Origin: Bacillota bacterium
Lineage (GTDB): Bacteria; Bacillota; Clostridia; Lachnospirales; Lachnospiraceae
Assembly (NCBI GenBank): GCA_023409535.1
Contig: JAEYGZ010000021.1
Span: 124,001-188,000, forward strand
DNA length: 64,000 bases
Direction of reading: 5' to 3'
How positions within the stretch are numbered: the stretch's first letter is position 1; every line of letters starts with the position of its first letter. The notes below the pieces were generated by a model. The model had not been told where the DNA came from and did no database searches. It worked only from the letters and a program-made list of their open reading frames with translations. This document shows, piece by piece, positions 17,433-25,837 of this stretch. The position numbers and the translations under genes are program-made.

Positions 17433-18683
17433 TTATTGAAGTTCCTTTAAAGTCTCCGTAATCAGAGCATCTATATTCGTTAAGTAATCGTCTACGCTTG
17501 TTTTGTTTGCCAGCACGTCAATCAATCCGTCCCTGATGTTATTTTGAACTGCGCCTGTGAATGCCTGATAACCCCATTCTGCTCCGGGCTGCTTGCCGGT
17601 TGCAGCCAGCTCGTCTGAGAAAATAGAGAAATAATCAACACCAAAATCATAGTCCAGTTTTTCATTTCCCTTCACCTGTGACAGATAGCTGTTTTCCTGA
17701 CAATATACCGCATTATTCTCAGGCTTGGACATCCACTCGATAAACTCTGCTGCTTCCTTTTCAACCCCGGTACCCTGGAAGGCTGCAAGATATTTACCTC
17801 CGGGAACGCTGGAGCGCTGTGCCTCCTTCGGAAGATAGGTAACCCCCCATTCAAAGTCGGTAATCGCTTCTTTATAATTGGCAATCATCCAGCTTCCTGC
17901 AAAATGCATGGCCACCTGACCGGTACGGAACAGGTTGTTGGGATTCTCAGAACCCAGCCATACAGAATCCGGGATAATCTTTTCATCATGCAATTCCTTA
18001 AAGAAGGTTACCGCTCTTCTGGTAGCCTCAGTATTGAAATTGGAAGACTTAAGATCCTCAGATAACATACTGCCGCCTGCCTCGTAAAGCAGGGTGGTAA
18101 ATCTCTGCGGGGACTTATCATAAACAAGTCCGTATTTTACACCGCCTTTTTCCATGACTGTCTTCATTGCTTCTTTCCATTCATCCCAGGTCCAAGCATT
18201 CTCCGGGGATAACGGAACGGTTACTCCGGCCTGGTCAAAGGCTGTCTTGTTATAAATCAAGCCATTGGCAGTGACATCCATGGGAGCCGCAAGTACCTTG
18301 TCATCATACACAAACTTCAGACCTTCCCCGAAGCTGTTCACAAATGCGTCCTTATCGGATACATAAGCGCCAAGATCCAGAAGCTGGTTCTGAAAAGGTC
18401 CAAGGTTGGTGAGTCTTGCTAATGCCGGTGTTTCCTTACCGTTAATCATGTTCTTGATCTTACTTTCCAGATCTGCGTAAGGGACTTCAACTAATTCAAT
18501 CTTAATGTTCTTATGCTCTTCCATATACTGATCGGCAAGACGCATAAAAGACTCGCCTTCTTTTCCATCACTGAACCAAACCACATCAAGAGTCTTAACT
18601 TCATCCCCTCCTGCCTTTGAACAACCAGTCATCAACCCCATTATCATGATGGCTGTTAATAATAAAGCTATCAATTTTTTCAT
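17433..18683 (-). CDS. ABC transporter solute-binding lipoprotein (family 1, sugar)
   Basis: 416 residues. The N-terminus MKKLIALLLTAIMIMGLMTG is followed by Cys21, a lipoprotein signal (LMTGC lipobox), so the mature protein is anchored to the outer face of the membrane. The body follows the oligosaccharide-binding family-1 pattern (VVWFSDGKEGESFMRLADQY, ANGLIYNKTAFDQAGV, FAGSWMIANYKE). It is the last gene of the glycan operon and should feed the permeases at 23436-25137. It lies 79 bases after the AraC gene with a GGAGAGGT site and may also have its own promoter. A strong terminator follows. The sugar is probably an oligosaccharide containing unsaturated uronic acid, judged from the GH105 neighbour. 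Confidence 0.92.
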   Translation of the reverse strand: MKKLIALLLTAIMIMGLMTGCSKAGGDEVKTLDVVWFSDGKEGESFMRLADQYMEEHKNIKIELVEVPYADLESKIKNMINGKETPALARLTNLGPFQNQLLDLGAYVSDKDAFVNSFGEGLKFVYDDKVLAAPMDVTANGLIYNKTAFDQAGVTVPLSPENAWTWDEWKEAMKTVMEKGGVKYGLVYDKSPQRFTTLLYEAGGSMLSEDLKSSNFNTEATRRAVTFFKELHDEKIIPDSVWLGSENPNNLFRTGQVAMHFAGSWMIANYKEAITDFEWGVTYLPKEAQRSSVPGGKYLAAFQGTGVEKEAAEFIEWMSKPENNAVYCQENSYLSQVKGNEKLDYDFGVDYFSIFSDELAATGKQPGAEWGYQAFTGAVQNNIRDGLIDVLANKTSVDDYLTNIDALITETLKELQ

Positions 18684-18762
18684 AAGTTACCTCTCCTTTT
18701 TTCTTGATACAACCATTTTATCAGTTATTTTGCATGATTAATTTCAAAATAAGGTAAAAAAA

Positions 18763-19698
18763 TCAATTAATATTGTCATTTTTCTCTTTTGCATATTGTT
18801 TTGGTGTAATACCGCTGCTTTTTTTGAATACTGATATGAAATGACTGTCACTGTTATAGGATAGATTAATGGCTACATCCGTAACCGAATACCCTTTTTT
18901 CAGCAATGACTTTGCTGCGTTAATTTTCTGGTTGGTGATATACTGGATAAGTGTAAACCCTGTCTCCTTTTTAAAATAATGACTGAGATAATAGCGGCTG
19001 ATGTAGAATTTCTTTGCAATGTCATCCAGCTCCATCCTCTCTTCCACATGGGTACTGATATACTTTTTAATCTGTTCAATTCTTTCCCTGTACAGAATCG
19101 GATCCTTAAATTCTACATCGGTTTTTTCCTGATTGATATTTTCCACTGCACTTTCTATGTAATTTTCCTGGTTCTCCTGTTCCTTCATAAAGAATTCATA
19201 CATCTGGTTAATTGTCATGATCAGCTCCAGGATGGAAAGCTTCAGCTTCACACCGGACAGGTCCTCCTTACCGGTATTGATGTGTTCTTCTATTTTGCCT
19301 AAGAGCTTCTCCACCTTCGCCTGATTACATTCGTTCAGATGCAGCTTATGAACAAAATCAGCTGACCTGTTCTCAAAAAACATAGTAAAATCATAATCAA
19401 ATGCTGTTGACATGTGCTGAAGCAGCTCCGGTTCAAACATCAGTACATAACGGTTATGAGGCTTTCCGGCAGCACCGACGGTCCGGTGATATTCCTTATT
19501 GTTCAGGAGGAATAAATCGCCGGCATTGACACTGTAGGAGCGGCTCCCCACCTCAAGCGTCGCACCGTCATTTAAAAACAAAAGAATTTCATACTGATTA
19601 TGAAAATGAAAATCCTGCATAGCCCAGTTTTGCGTGCTTCCATGAAAATAGTAAAGTGATTCGAATTTTTCAAAGAATACCCGTTCCTTAATTTTCAT
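18763..19698 (-). CDS. AraC-family transcriptional regulator
   Basis: 311 residues: an N-terminal cupin-like sensor (FHFHNQYEILLFLNDGATLE, then YSVNAGDLFLLNNKEYHR, to about residue 160), a linker with coiled-coil character, and a C-terminal double helix-turn-helix of the AraC/XylS type (about 208-308, with YLSHYFKKETGFTLIQYI and SHFISVFKKSSGITPKQYAK). GGAGG lies seven bases before the ATG. It lies within the glycan operon between the GH105 gene and the binding-protein gene, so it most likely activates this operon in response to a sugar product. The weak -35 of the operon promoter agrees with a need for an activator. Confidence 0.92.
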   Translation of the reverse strand: MKIKERVFFEKFESLYYFHGSTQNWAMQDFHFHNQYEILLFLNDGATLEVGSRSYSVNAGDLFLLNNKEYHRTVGAAGKPHNRYVLMFEPELLQHMSTAFDYDFTMFFENRSADFVHKLHLNECNQAKVEKLLGKIEEHINTGKEDLSGVKLKLSILELIMTINQMYEFFMKEQENQENYIESAVENINQEKTDVEFKDPILYRERIEQIKKYISTHVEERMELDDIAKKFYISRYYLSHYFKKETGFTLIQYITNQKINAAKSLLKKGYSVTDVAINLSYNSDSHFISVFKKSSGITPKQYAKEKNDNIN

Positions 19699-19725
19699 AT
19701 CAATTCCTCCATACTGCCAATGCAG

Positions 19726-19753
19726 AGTAAATTATTTCATAATTCACTCTGCG
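19726..19753. repeat. Hairpin in the leader of the AraC gene
   Basis: AGAGTAAATTAT and ATAATTCACTCT form a near-perfect inverted repeat over a three-base loop. It resembles hairpin 2 of the composite repeats at 40253, 42461 and 54718 and may be a diverged member. A further inverted repeat (TGTGAAC/GTTCACA) spans 19764-19813, into the 3' end of the GH105 gene. Confidence 0.5.
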
Positions 19754-19807
19754 AATATTGGGATGTGAACGCTTTGCTTTCGCATTGGTCAGACACAAAT
19801 TTGCTGT

Positions 19808-20893
19808 TCACACTAACCAGTAGTCCATCATCGCTTCCTGCAAATATAAAATCATCAGTGCCTGTCCGTAAGTCATGGGGCAGCAGGGAATTTCCTTATA
19901 AAATTCCTTTGAATTGCCGATGGGAGTTCCGTAGGAGACATTCCGTACCGTTCCGTCCTCGGAGATATAGTCCGTAATATGTAACGCTGCCTTTTGTATT
20001 AACGCTTCATACTCCTCCTTCGCAAGGATACCGGTCCTGACCCCCTGCATGATACCGCACAGGAATGCCGCGCTTCCGGATATCTCAATATAGGAGCTCT
20101 CATCATCAACCACCGTATGCCAGAGTCCGGTTTCCCGGTCGGCATATTGCTTTAACGCCTTTGCCTGTGCCTTCCATACGCTTAGGAAATACCGTTTCAC
20201 CGCAGCGTCAATGGATTCCTCTGACAGCAGCTCCATGATTGCTATGGTATACCAGCTGTTGCCCCGCGCCCAGTGAACTTTTCCGTAATTGTGATTATAA
20301 TTAAAATTAAATCCATGGAAGAAAAGACCTTCTTTTTTATCAAACAAATATTTAATATGATTAAGAATTTGGTAATTTACTTCATCAATGCAATCTTTTC
20401 TATTAAGAATCTTACCCGCTCTCGCTAAAAAGAGCAATGTCATAAAAATGGTATCGATCAGGATTTCCCCATCGTTGGGATTTCCGGTAATCATATGCTG
20501 GAAGCAATCATCCCCGGTTCGGATCAATTTCTTGTCCTTCATGATCCAGTCTACCCATTCTTTGATCAGCGTCAGATAATTTTCCTTGCCTGTCTTCTCA
20601 TAAAGGAAGGTCAGGGTAAGCATGGGAGCAGTGGTATTCACATTTTTCTCCAGGATTCCCTCACTGATCCGCGCATCAAACCACTGCAGCAGGAAGTCCA
20701 GTACCTGCTCCTTCTTACTGAGGGTATAATATTTATACAGACCAAAGATCCCGACCCCCTGAGGCCACTCCCAGCAGTCAATGTCAATGAGACTGATGGG
20801 GAACTTTTCTTCCATGCCATTGTTCTTTAACAGCATCATTCGATTTGCAACCAGATTCAAGGACACATCCAGCTCATTCCGGCTTTTTACCAT
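19808..20893 (-). CDS. GH105 unsaturated glycuronyl (rhamnogalacturonyl) hydrolase
   Basis: 361 residues with the (alpha/alpha)6-barrel pattern of YteR/YesR-type enzymes. Recognisable blocks are NPNDGEILIDTIFMTLLF, which contains the conserved catalytic-region Asp, WARGNSWYTIAIMELL, and the C-terminal PMTYGQALMILYLQEAMM. The family removes the 4,5-unsaturated uronic acid left at oligosaccharide ends by polysaccharide lyases. There is no signal peptide, so it acts in the cytoplasm after uptake. The start is three bases past the upstream gene's stop and its AAAGGAG site lies inside that gene, showing tight coupling. Pectin-type rhamnogalacturonan is the usual substrate but other uronates are possible. 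Confidence 0.87.
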   Translation of the reverse strand: MVKSRNELDVSLNLVANRMMLLKNNGMEEKFPISLIDIDCWEWPQGVGIFGLYKYYTLSKKEQVLDFLLQWFDARISEGILEKNVNTTAPMLTLTFLYEKTGKENYLTLIKEWVDWIMKDKKLIRTGDDCFQHMITGNPNDGEILIDTIFMTLLFLARAGKILNRKDCIDEVNYQILNHIKYLFDKKEGLFFHGFNFNYNHNYGKVHWARGNSWYTIAIMELLSEESIDAAVKRYFLSVWKAQAKALKQYADRETGLWHTVVDDESSYIEISGSAAFLCGIMQGVRTGILAKEEYEALIQKAALHITDYISEDGTVRNVSYGTPIGNSKEFYKEIPCCPMTYGQALMILYLQEAMMDYWLV

Positions 20894-20896
20894 CGT

Positions 20897-23416
20897 TTAT
20901 TCTCCTTTAAGCTCCAGTATGCCTTCTACCGGCAGCGGGTACTGGTATATTTTTCTTCCGTTGACATAACACTCATTCTCCTTATCTATGGAAAAGGTCT
21001 GTGCTCCATCAATGACAGTGACCTCCTTGCAATCATTCATTGTTACCCGGATTCCGTCAAATGCAGTAAAGAAGTCTTCCAAATTCTCATACTCACAGCT
21101 GCGTGCCACCTTAATCACCCACACATTCTGCCTTCCCTGGCTGACAAATTCCCGGTGCCTGCAAGGCCCGCTCTCCTGCATCAAAAGACCGTTCATGGCC
21201 TTAATGCCGACATAGCCTTCCTCCTTCTTTAAAGCAATCGCATGGGTTTCCCCCATATACTGGTCAAATTCCGCCAATGGAGCATAGGCATGGGTATAGT
21301 CAATCCTGTGGGACGGATCAATATCATATTTTAAGATACTGATATTCTGATATTGCATGCCCATTGGCAAGCTTCCGTTCCCTGCCCAGAAATTCGGTCT
21401 TCCGCTTCCGTAAGGATGAACCTCTCCCGGATGGTTGACGAATACCTGTGCCAGCTCATCGATGGTTGCCTGAACGATATGCTCCTGATAGCCGGGCCGA
21501 AACGGCTTAAAGCCAATTGCAGTGGACAGGAGAACATCGGCATTCTTATAAAGATACAGATTAACATGCTTCTCAAAGCCCTGTGTATTCTGATGAACCA
21601 GCTCCCTGGAACCGGTAAGCTTAAGATATCTCTTATATTCCTCGGGCGCTTCATAATCTCCGAGAATTAGGGACAGATATCCGATGGGACCTCTGGTCAG
21701 ATAACCTGCATTATATGCCACATATAAGACACCTGTGGTACCTGCGTTATAATTTCCCTTCAGTTCCTTCTCATAGGATCTGCCAAAGCTTGTCATAATG
21801 GCTCCTTTATGCTCATTGATGCTTAAGGCATAGAAAATCATATCCATAGCTTTCTTCGCCTTCCTGTGCATATCGGAGTTTTTATCGGTCATATTATACA
21901 ACGTTCCCAAGCCCAGAAGATCCACCGGAATATACGCGTTGGAATTCCATTCCGTAATAAACTCCTCAAAGAAATGTTCAAACCAGTCCTCCAGCAGCCG
22001 GATCGCCTTTTCCTGCAGCTCACTGCCTGTATTTCCGCTGTTGGTAAACACCTCCTCCGGAAGGGACTGCCCGGCAAGATACTGGCAGATATGGAACAGC
22101 AGCGCATGATTTTCACTGAAAAACCACATGACATCATCACCCGGCTCATCGATCCAGTACCGGTAATTTCGCATGGTATCCTCAATTTCAGCTTTTAATT
22201 CCTTTGATATCAGATGGGAAAAGGTCCGATAAATATATAAAACAATGATAAAATGAAAATCAGAACAATCCTGGCGCTGCCTTACCCCATCCAGTTCGCG
22301 GAATATCAGCTGCTGCGCAAATTCATAGTTTCGCCCGAGCTTGAATAATACGGCTGACTTGTATACATTATCTACTCCATACTGAACCACAGTTTCCATG
22401 GCATGCCGTTTTCTGTCCTTAAGATGCCTCTCATTCACCCTGAGGAAATCTTCCCGTACCAGCTGGTTGCCGATTTTACGCTTCAGCTGGATACCGGCAA
22501 GCTCCGCCTTCACCGTAAAATAATAATATCCCGGAACCAATTCGTCCGAATGCAGCAGCTCCAATATCTTTTGGTCCTTTTCCAGCCGGTAAGGTCTGGT
22601 TTGTATCAGCTCCCACTTCTTTTCCATCTTTTCAATAAACTCACCCGGCGTAATGATCACCTCCAGCTTCAGCGGCTGGCCGCAGCTGTTAAGGATCTGC
22701 ATTTTTACAGGTTCACTGATGTAGGCTTCCTTCTCAAAGCAGATCTGCTCCAGCATTCCTTCTATATTCTTAAGCTGCTTCACCGGAACATCCTCTTTGA
22801 CCGGGAGCAGAATATTCAATCTGCTTTCACCAATTCTTCTGATCCGGAAATAATAATCCGTATCCCGTTCCGCCAAATCATCCAGGCACAAGACAAACTT
22901 ATTCTCTCCCTCTTTCAGATCGATGGAAATCCTGGTGCTTTTCACCATATTCCTGGTAAAGGGGGCAAAATCCGTAATCAGCCTGTCATTCACCCACAAT
23001 GTCAGACCTCCGCAGGTTGTCAGCTCAAACTCAACGGTTTCCTTCTTTTCAGCCTTTATGACTGCGTAGCTGTAGGACCTTAAATAGGTAGGCGTATAAT
23101 AAAAGCCTGATTCCTCATAGCCGATATTCCCAAAAGGAAAATACAGATGAAGCTGATTGCTTTCTCCGAATACACTGATCCCGTCCTGAGGACCATAGCT
23201 GCTTAAATCTATATACGGCGGAAGTTCTTCTTTACGGCGGGCAATAAATTCCTTCCGGCAAGGGTTCTCATGAATGGAAAAGCCATATTTCAACCATTCA
23301 TTTACCTTCCCGTTTAAGGTAGCTTTTGTGAACTTCTGAGCCTGTGTATAAATTCCGGTAGTCACAAACCGGTTAATAAATCCTTCCGCATATAACGGAT
23401 ATTCAATATATTTCAT
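20897..23416 (-). CDS. Large unrecognised enzyme of the glycan operon, possibly lyase-like
   Basis: 839 residues, no signal peptide. The N-terminal third is beta-rich with a carbohydrate-binding-like stretch (VEFELTTCGGLTLWVNDRL at about 128-146). The middle (about 340-620) is helical with MWFFSENHALLFHICQYLAG, the kind of sequence seen in (alpha/alpha) toroid polysaccharide lyases. The last 200 residues are beta-rich again with His-containing patches (VNHPGEVHPYGSGRPNFWAG). This helical-toroid plus beta-sandwich order is shared by heparinase/alginate-lyase-like and some hydrolase families, but I cannot place it in one. Position between the permeases and GH105 argues that it makes or processes the substrate of GH105 in the cytoplasm. 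Start supported by GGAGAGG. Confidence 0.55.
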   Translation of the reverse strand: MKYIEYPLYAEGFINRFVTTGIYTQAQKFTKATLNGKVNEWLKYGFSIHENPCRKEFIARRKEELPPYIDLSSYGPQDGISVFGESNQLHLYFPFGNIGYEESGFYYTPTYLRSYSYAVIKAEKKETVEFELTTCGGLTLWVNDRLITDFAPFTRNMVKSTRISIDLKEGENKFVLCLDDLAERDTDYYFRIRRIGESRLNILLPVKEDVPVKQLKNIEGMLEQICFEKEAYISEPVKMQILNSCGQPLKLEVIITPGEFIEKMEKKWELIQTRPYRLEKDQKILELLHSDELVPGYYYFTVKAELAGIQLKRKIGNQLVREDFLRVNERHLKDRKRHAMETVVQYGVDNVYKSAVLFKLGRNYEFAQQLIFRELDGVRQRQDCSDFHFIIVLYIYRTFSHLISKELKAEIEDTMRNYRYWIDEPGDDVMWFFSENHALLFHICQYLAGQSLPEEVFTNSGNTGSELQEKAIRLLEDWFEHFFEEFITEWNSNAYIPVDLLGLGTLYNMTDKNSDMHRKAKKAMDMIFYALSINEHKGAIMTSFGRSYEKELKGNYNAGTTGVLYVAYNAGYLTRGPIGYLSLILGDYEAPEEYKRYLKLTGSRELVHQNTQGFEKHVNLYLYKNADVLLSTAIGFKPFRPGYQEHIVQATIDELAQVFVNHPGEVHPYGSGRPNFWAGNGSLPMGMQYQNISILKYDIDPSHRIDYTHAYAPLAEFDQYMGETHAIALKKEEGYVGIKAMNGLLMQESGPCRHREFVSQGRQNVWVIKVARSCEYENLEDFFTAFDGIRVTMNDCKEVTVIDGAQTFSIDKENECYVNGRKIYQYPLPVEGILELKGE

Positions 23417-23435
23417 AACATCCTCTCCCCTTTCC

Positions 23436-24272
23436 TTAACCTTTTACACCACCGGCGGTAATACCGCCGATAATATATTTCTGCAAAGAGATAAATACGA
23501 TAATTACCGGCAGCATGGAGATTACCGACATAGCCAGCAGGCTGTTCCAATCCACCGAATATTCACCTGAAAAGTTTGCCAGAGCCAATTGGATTGTATA
23601 GATCGACTTGTTGTTAATTACCAGCTTCGGCCACAGATAGTCATTCCATCTCCACATAAAGGAAAAGATACAAAGGACGGAAATGACAGGCTTTGCCAAC
23701 GGTACCATAATCCGAAGAAAGATATTGGTTTCCGTCGCTCCGTCAATTCTGGCTGCTTCCATATAAGCATCCGGAATTCCCACGTAATACTGCTTTACAA
23801 GAAATACTGCGGTAGGCGACGCAACCGCAGGAATAATCAAGCCCCACAGGTTGTTATACAGGTTGGTAGCCACAATTACCTTAAAGATCGGGATCATGAT
23901 TACCTCTAGCGGCACCATTAAAGTGGCCAGTACAATACCAAAGAGGATATTCTGACCTTTAAACTTATATTTCGCAAAAGCGTAGCCCGACATCACATTT
24001 ACCACTACCGTAAGGAAAGTCGCAACAACACTGACGAAGACCGTATTGAAAAAATACCTGGTGAAATCACCCTTTGTCATCGCCAGAACATAGTTATTCA
24101 AGGTCGGATTCTTGCCGAACAGACTTGGCGGCCAGGAGAACAGCTCTCCTGCAGTTTTAAAGGAGGAACCGATCACCCAGAGGATGGGCATCAGGAATAA
24201 AAAAATCAGAACAACCAATAGAATGCCGATGAAGATACTCCAGACAGACAGCTTTCTCTTCTTAGTTAACAT
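23436..24272 (-). CDS. CUT1 sugar ABC transporter permease (MalG type)
   Basis: 278 residues, six predicted membrane helices, with the EAA loop EAARIDGATETNIFLRIMVP that docks the ATPase, and a C-terminal MalG-like ending (LQKYIIGGITAGGVKG). I chose the ATG at 24272, preceded by GGAGGTG; it overlaps the end of the upstream permease by 11 bases. A longer frame to 24332 would lie wholly inside that gene. No ATPase gene is present in the operon, as is common for Firmicutes CUT1 systems that share one ATPase of the MsmX type. Confidence 0.93.
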   Translation of the reverse strand: MLTKKRKLSVWSIFIGILLVVLIFLFLMPILWVIGSSFKTAGELFSWPPSLFGKNPTLNNYVLAMTKGDFTRYFFNTVFVSVVATFLTVVVNVMSGYAFAKYKFKGQNILFGIVLATLMVPLEVIMIPIFKVIVATNLYNNLWGLIIPAVASPTAVFLVKQYYVGIPDAYMEAARIDGATETNIFLRIMVPLAKPVISVLCIFSFMWRWNDYLWPKLVINNKSIYTIQLALANFSGEYSVDWNSLLAMSVISMLPVIIVFISLQKYIIGGITAGGVKG

Positions 24273-25137
24273 CCTGTTCACCTCCCTTATTGAGCTTGAA
24301 CTGAAGGAAGGTAAGAACAGCAAGAATAGCAAAGAGTACGATTGTCATGGCACTGGCATAACCCATCTGGTTCTTCTCAAAGCCTGTCTCCTGTATCATC
24401 TGCACCATGAATTTTGTGGCTCCGGCCGGTCCGCCCTGGGTCAAGGCATAAACCAGCGGATAGGTTTTAATCACTGTAACTGTAGATAATACCAATACCA
24501 GAAGACTGGTAGGCTTTAACAGCGGCAGAGTGATATAGCGGAATTGCTGCCAGAAGCCGGCTCCGTCAATATCGGCGGCCTCATAATAAGTCTCGGAGAT
24601 TGCCTTAATACCGGCTATAAACATTACCATATAGTAACCGGCCATACTCCAGGTGGTCACAAAGATAACGACTGCCATAGCCGCATGAGGATTAGTCAGC
24701 CATTTTACCGGTGATTTTCCCATGGCGGTCAGCAGATAATTGATTACTCCAAAATCCTCTCCCAGCAAAAATCTCCAGGTAAGACCCACGATAATACTGG
24801 AAATCATGGTCGGCCAGTAAAATACCGCCCTGTAGAAATTACTTCCCTTAATGCCTCTGGTGAGCAGCAGGGCCAGCATCAATGCAGATACAAAAATTGC
24901 CGGAACCGAAATCAGCGTAAAAAACATTGTGCTGAAAAACGAGGTCAGGAAAGCTTCATCTCCTATTAATTTTATGTAATTTTTCAAGCCCACGAATACC
25001 TGTGGATTCAGTCCGTCCCATTTTGTAAATGATATCCACAGACCATTTAAAGCAGGAAAGAATAAAAACAATCCAAAGATTGCCATCGCCGGTATTAACA
25101 GCAGATACGGAAATATTTTTTGTTCAAAACTTTTCAA
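24262..25137 (-). CDS. CUT1 sugar ABC transporter permease (MalF type)
   Basis: 291 residues with six predicted helices and the EAA loop EAADIDGAGFWQQFRYITLP. The N-terminus (FLFFPALNGLWISFTKWDGL) is typical of the MalF/LacF partner. It is the first gene of the glycan operon; the promoter is at 25213-25218 and beyond. Together with the MalG-type partner and the lipoprotein at 17433 it forms the uptake system. Confidence 0.93.
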   Translation of the reverse strand: MKSFEQKIFPYLLLIPAMAIFGLFLFFPALNGLWISFTKWDGLNPQVFVGLKNYIKLIGDEAFLTSFFSTMFFTLISVPAIFVSALMLALLLTRGIKGSNFYRAVFYWPTMISSIIVGLTWRFLLGEDFGVINYLLTAMGKSPVKWLTNPHAAMAVVIFVTTWSMAGYYMVMFIAGIKAISETYYEAADIDGAGFWQQFRYITLPLLKPTSLLVLVLSTVTVIKTYPLVYALTQGGPAGATKFMVQMIQETGFEKNQMGYASAMTIVLFAILAVLTFLQFKLNKGGEQDVN

Positions 25138-25212
25138 TACTACACCGCCTTCTTAATTTTTAAATTAATACAACTTGAACAATTACATGCTCATGATTGT
25201 TATTTCGTTTAC

Positions 25213-25239
25213 ATTATATCACGAATTATTGCTGTGATA
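25213..25239 (-). promoter_or_regulatory. Promoter and candidate operator of the glycan operon
   Basis: A perfect -10 TATAAT lies at 25213-25218 (minus strand) with no good -35 at 17 bp. An inverted repeat TATCAC / GTGATA (25217-25239, 11-base spacer) overlaps its upstream edge. A weak -35 beside an inverted repeat suits control by the AraC regulator or another factor. The operator role is inference. Confidence 0.5.
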
Positions 25240-25319
25240 TTTCATATTCCTATACAAATATAACAGATTCTTGTCATTTGAAGGCCCATCCTTAAGCAAT
25301 ATTTCCGGACTAAGCCAAT

Positions 25320-25353
25320 AAAAAAGGACAATCGCAAGAAGCTGCAATTGTCT
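25320..25353 (-). terminator. Terminator after ybaK
   Basis: GACAAT pairs with ATTGTC with an inner TGCA/TGCG pairing, followed by six T on the minus strand. It ends the radical SAM-rng-ybaK transcript before the glycan operon. Confidence 0.8.
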
Positions 25354-25366
25354 TTTCATACTTTGT

Positions 25367-25837
25367 CTATTCTGCCACATCACACAGCACGGCATCTATA
25401 TAGCTGATCAAGGCTTCTCTGGGGATGCAAAGCTGGCAGCCCCGGATACCGGCACTGACCGTTATCTCCTCAAATAATATGGCCGTCTCATCCATATAGG
25501 TGGTGAATTTCTTCTTCATTCCGATGGGGGAACAGCCGCCGCGGAGATAGCCGGTGGTATTCAGCAAATCCTTCACCGGAAGCATCTCAAGCTTCTTGTC
25601 ACCGATGACTGCGGCAGCCTTCTTTAAGTTCAGCTCCAAATTCACCGGGATGCAGAATACGACGATGCCCTTCTTTTCGCCCTTGGCAACCAAAGTCTTA
25701 AATACCTGCTCCGGCGGCATGCCAATCAACTCCGCTACATGCTCGCCACCCAGATTATTCTCATTCACTTCATATTCCATCGCTTGATAGGCAATGCCCG
25801 CCTGCTCCAGCAGACGCATCACATTAGTCTTTACCAT
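25367..25837 (-). CDS. ybaK: Cys-tRNA(Pro)/Cys-tRNA(Cys) deacylase, YbaK/EbsC type
   Basis: 156 residues of the YbaK/ProX editing family. Visible blocks are GGEHVAELIGMPPEQVFKTL, ELNLKKAAAVIGDKKLEM and GYLRGGCSPIGMKKKF. These enzymes hydrolyse cysteine mischarged on tRNA(Pro). The start lies within the last codons of rng (14-base overlap), so the two are translated from one message. Length is normal. Confidence 0.92.
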   Translation of the reverse strand: MVKTNVMRLLEQAGIAYQAMEYEVNENNLGGEHVAELIGMPPEQVFKTLVAKGEKKGIVVFCIPVNLELNLKKAAAVIGDKKLEMLPVKDLLNTTGYLRGGCSPIGMKKKFTTYMDETAILFEEITVSAGIRGCQLCIPREALISYIDAVLCDVAE

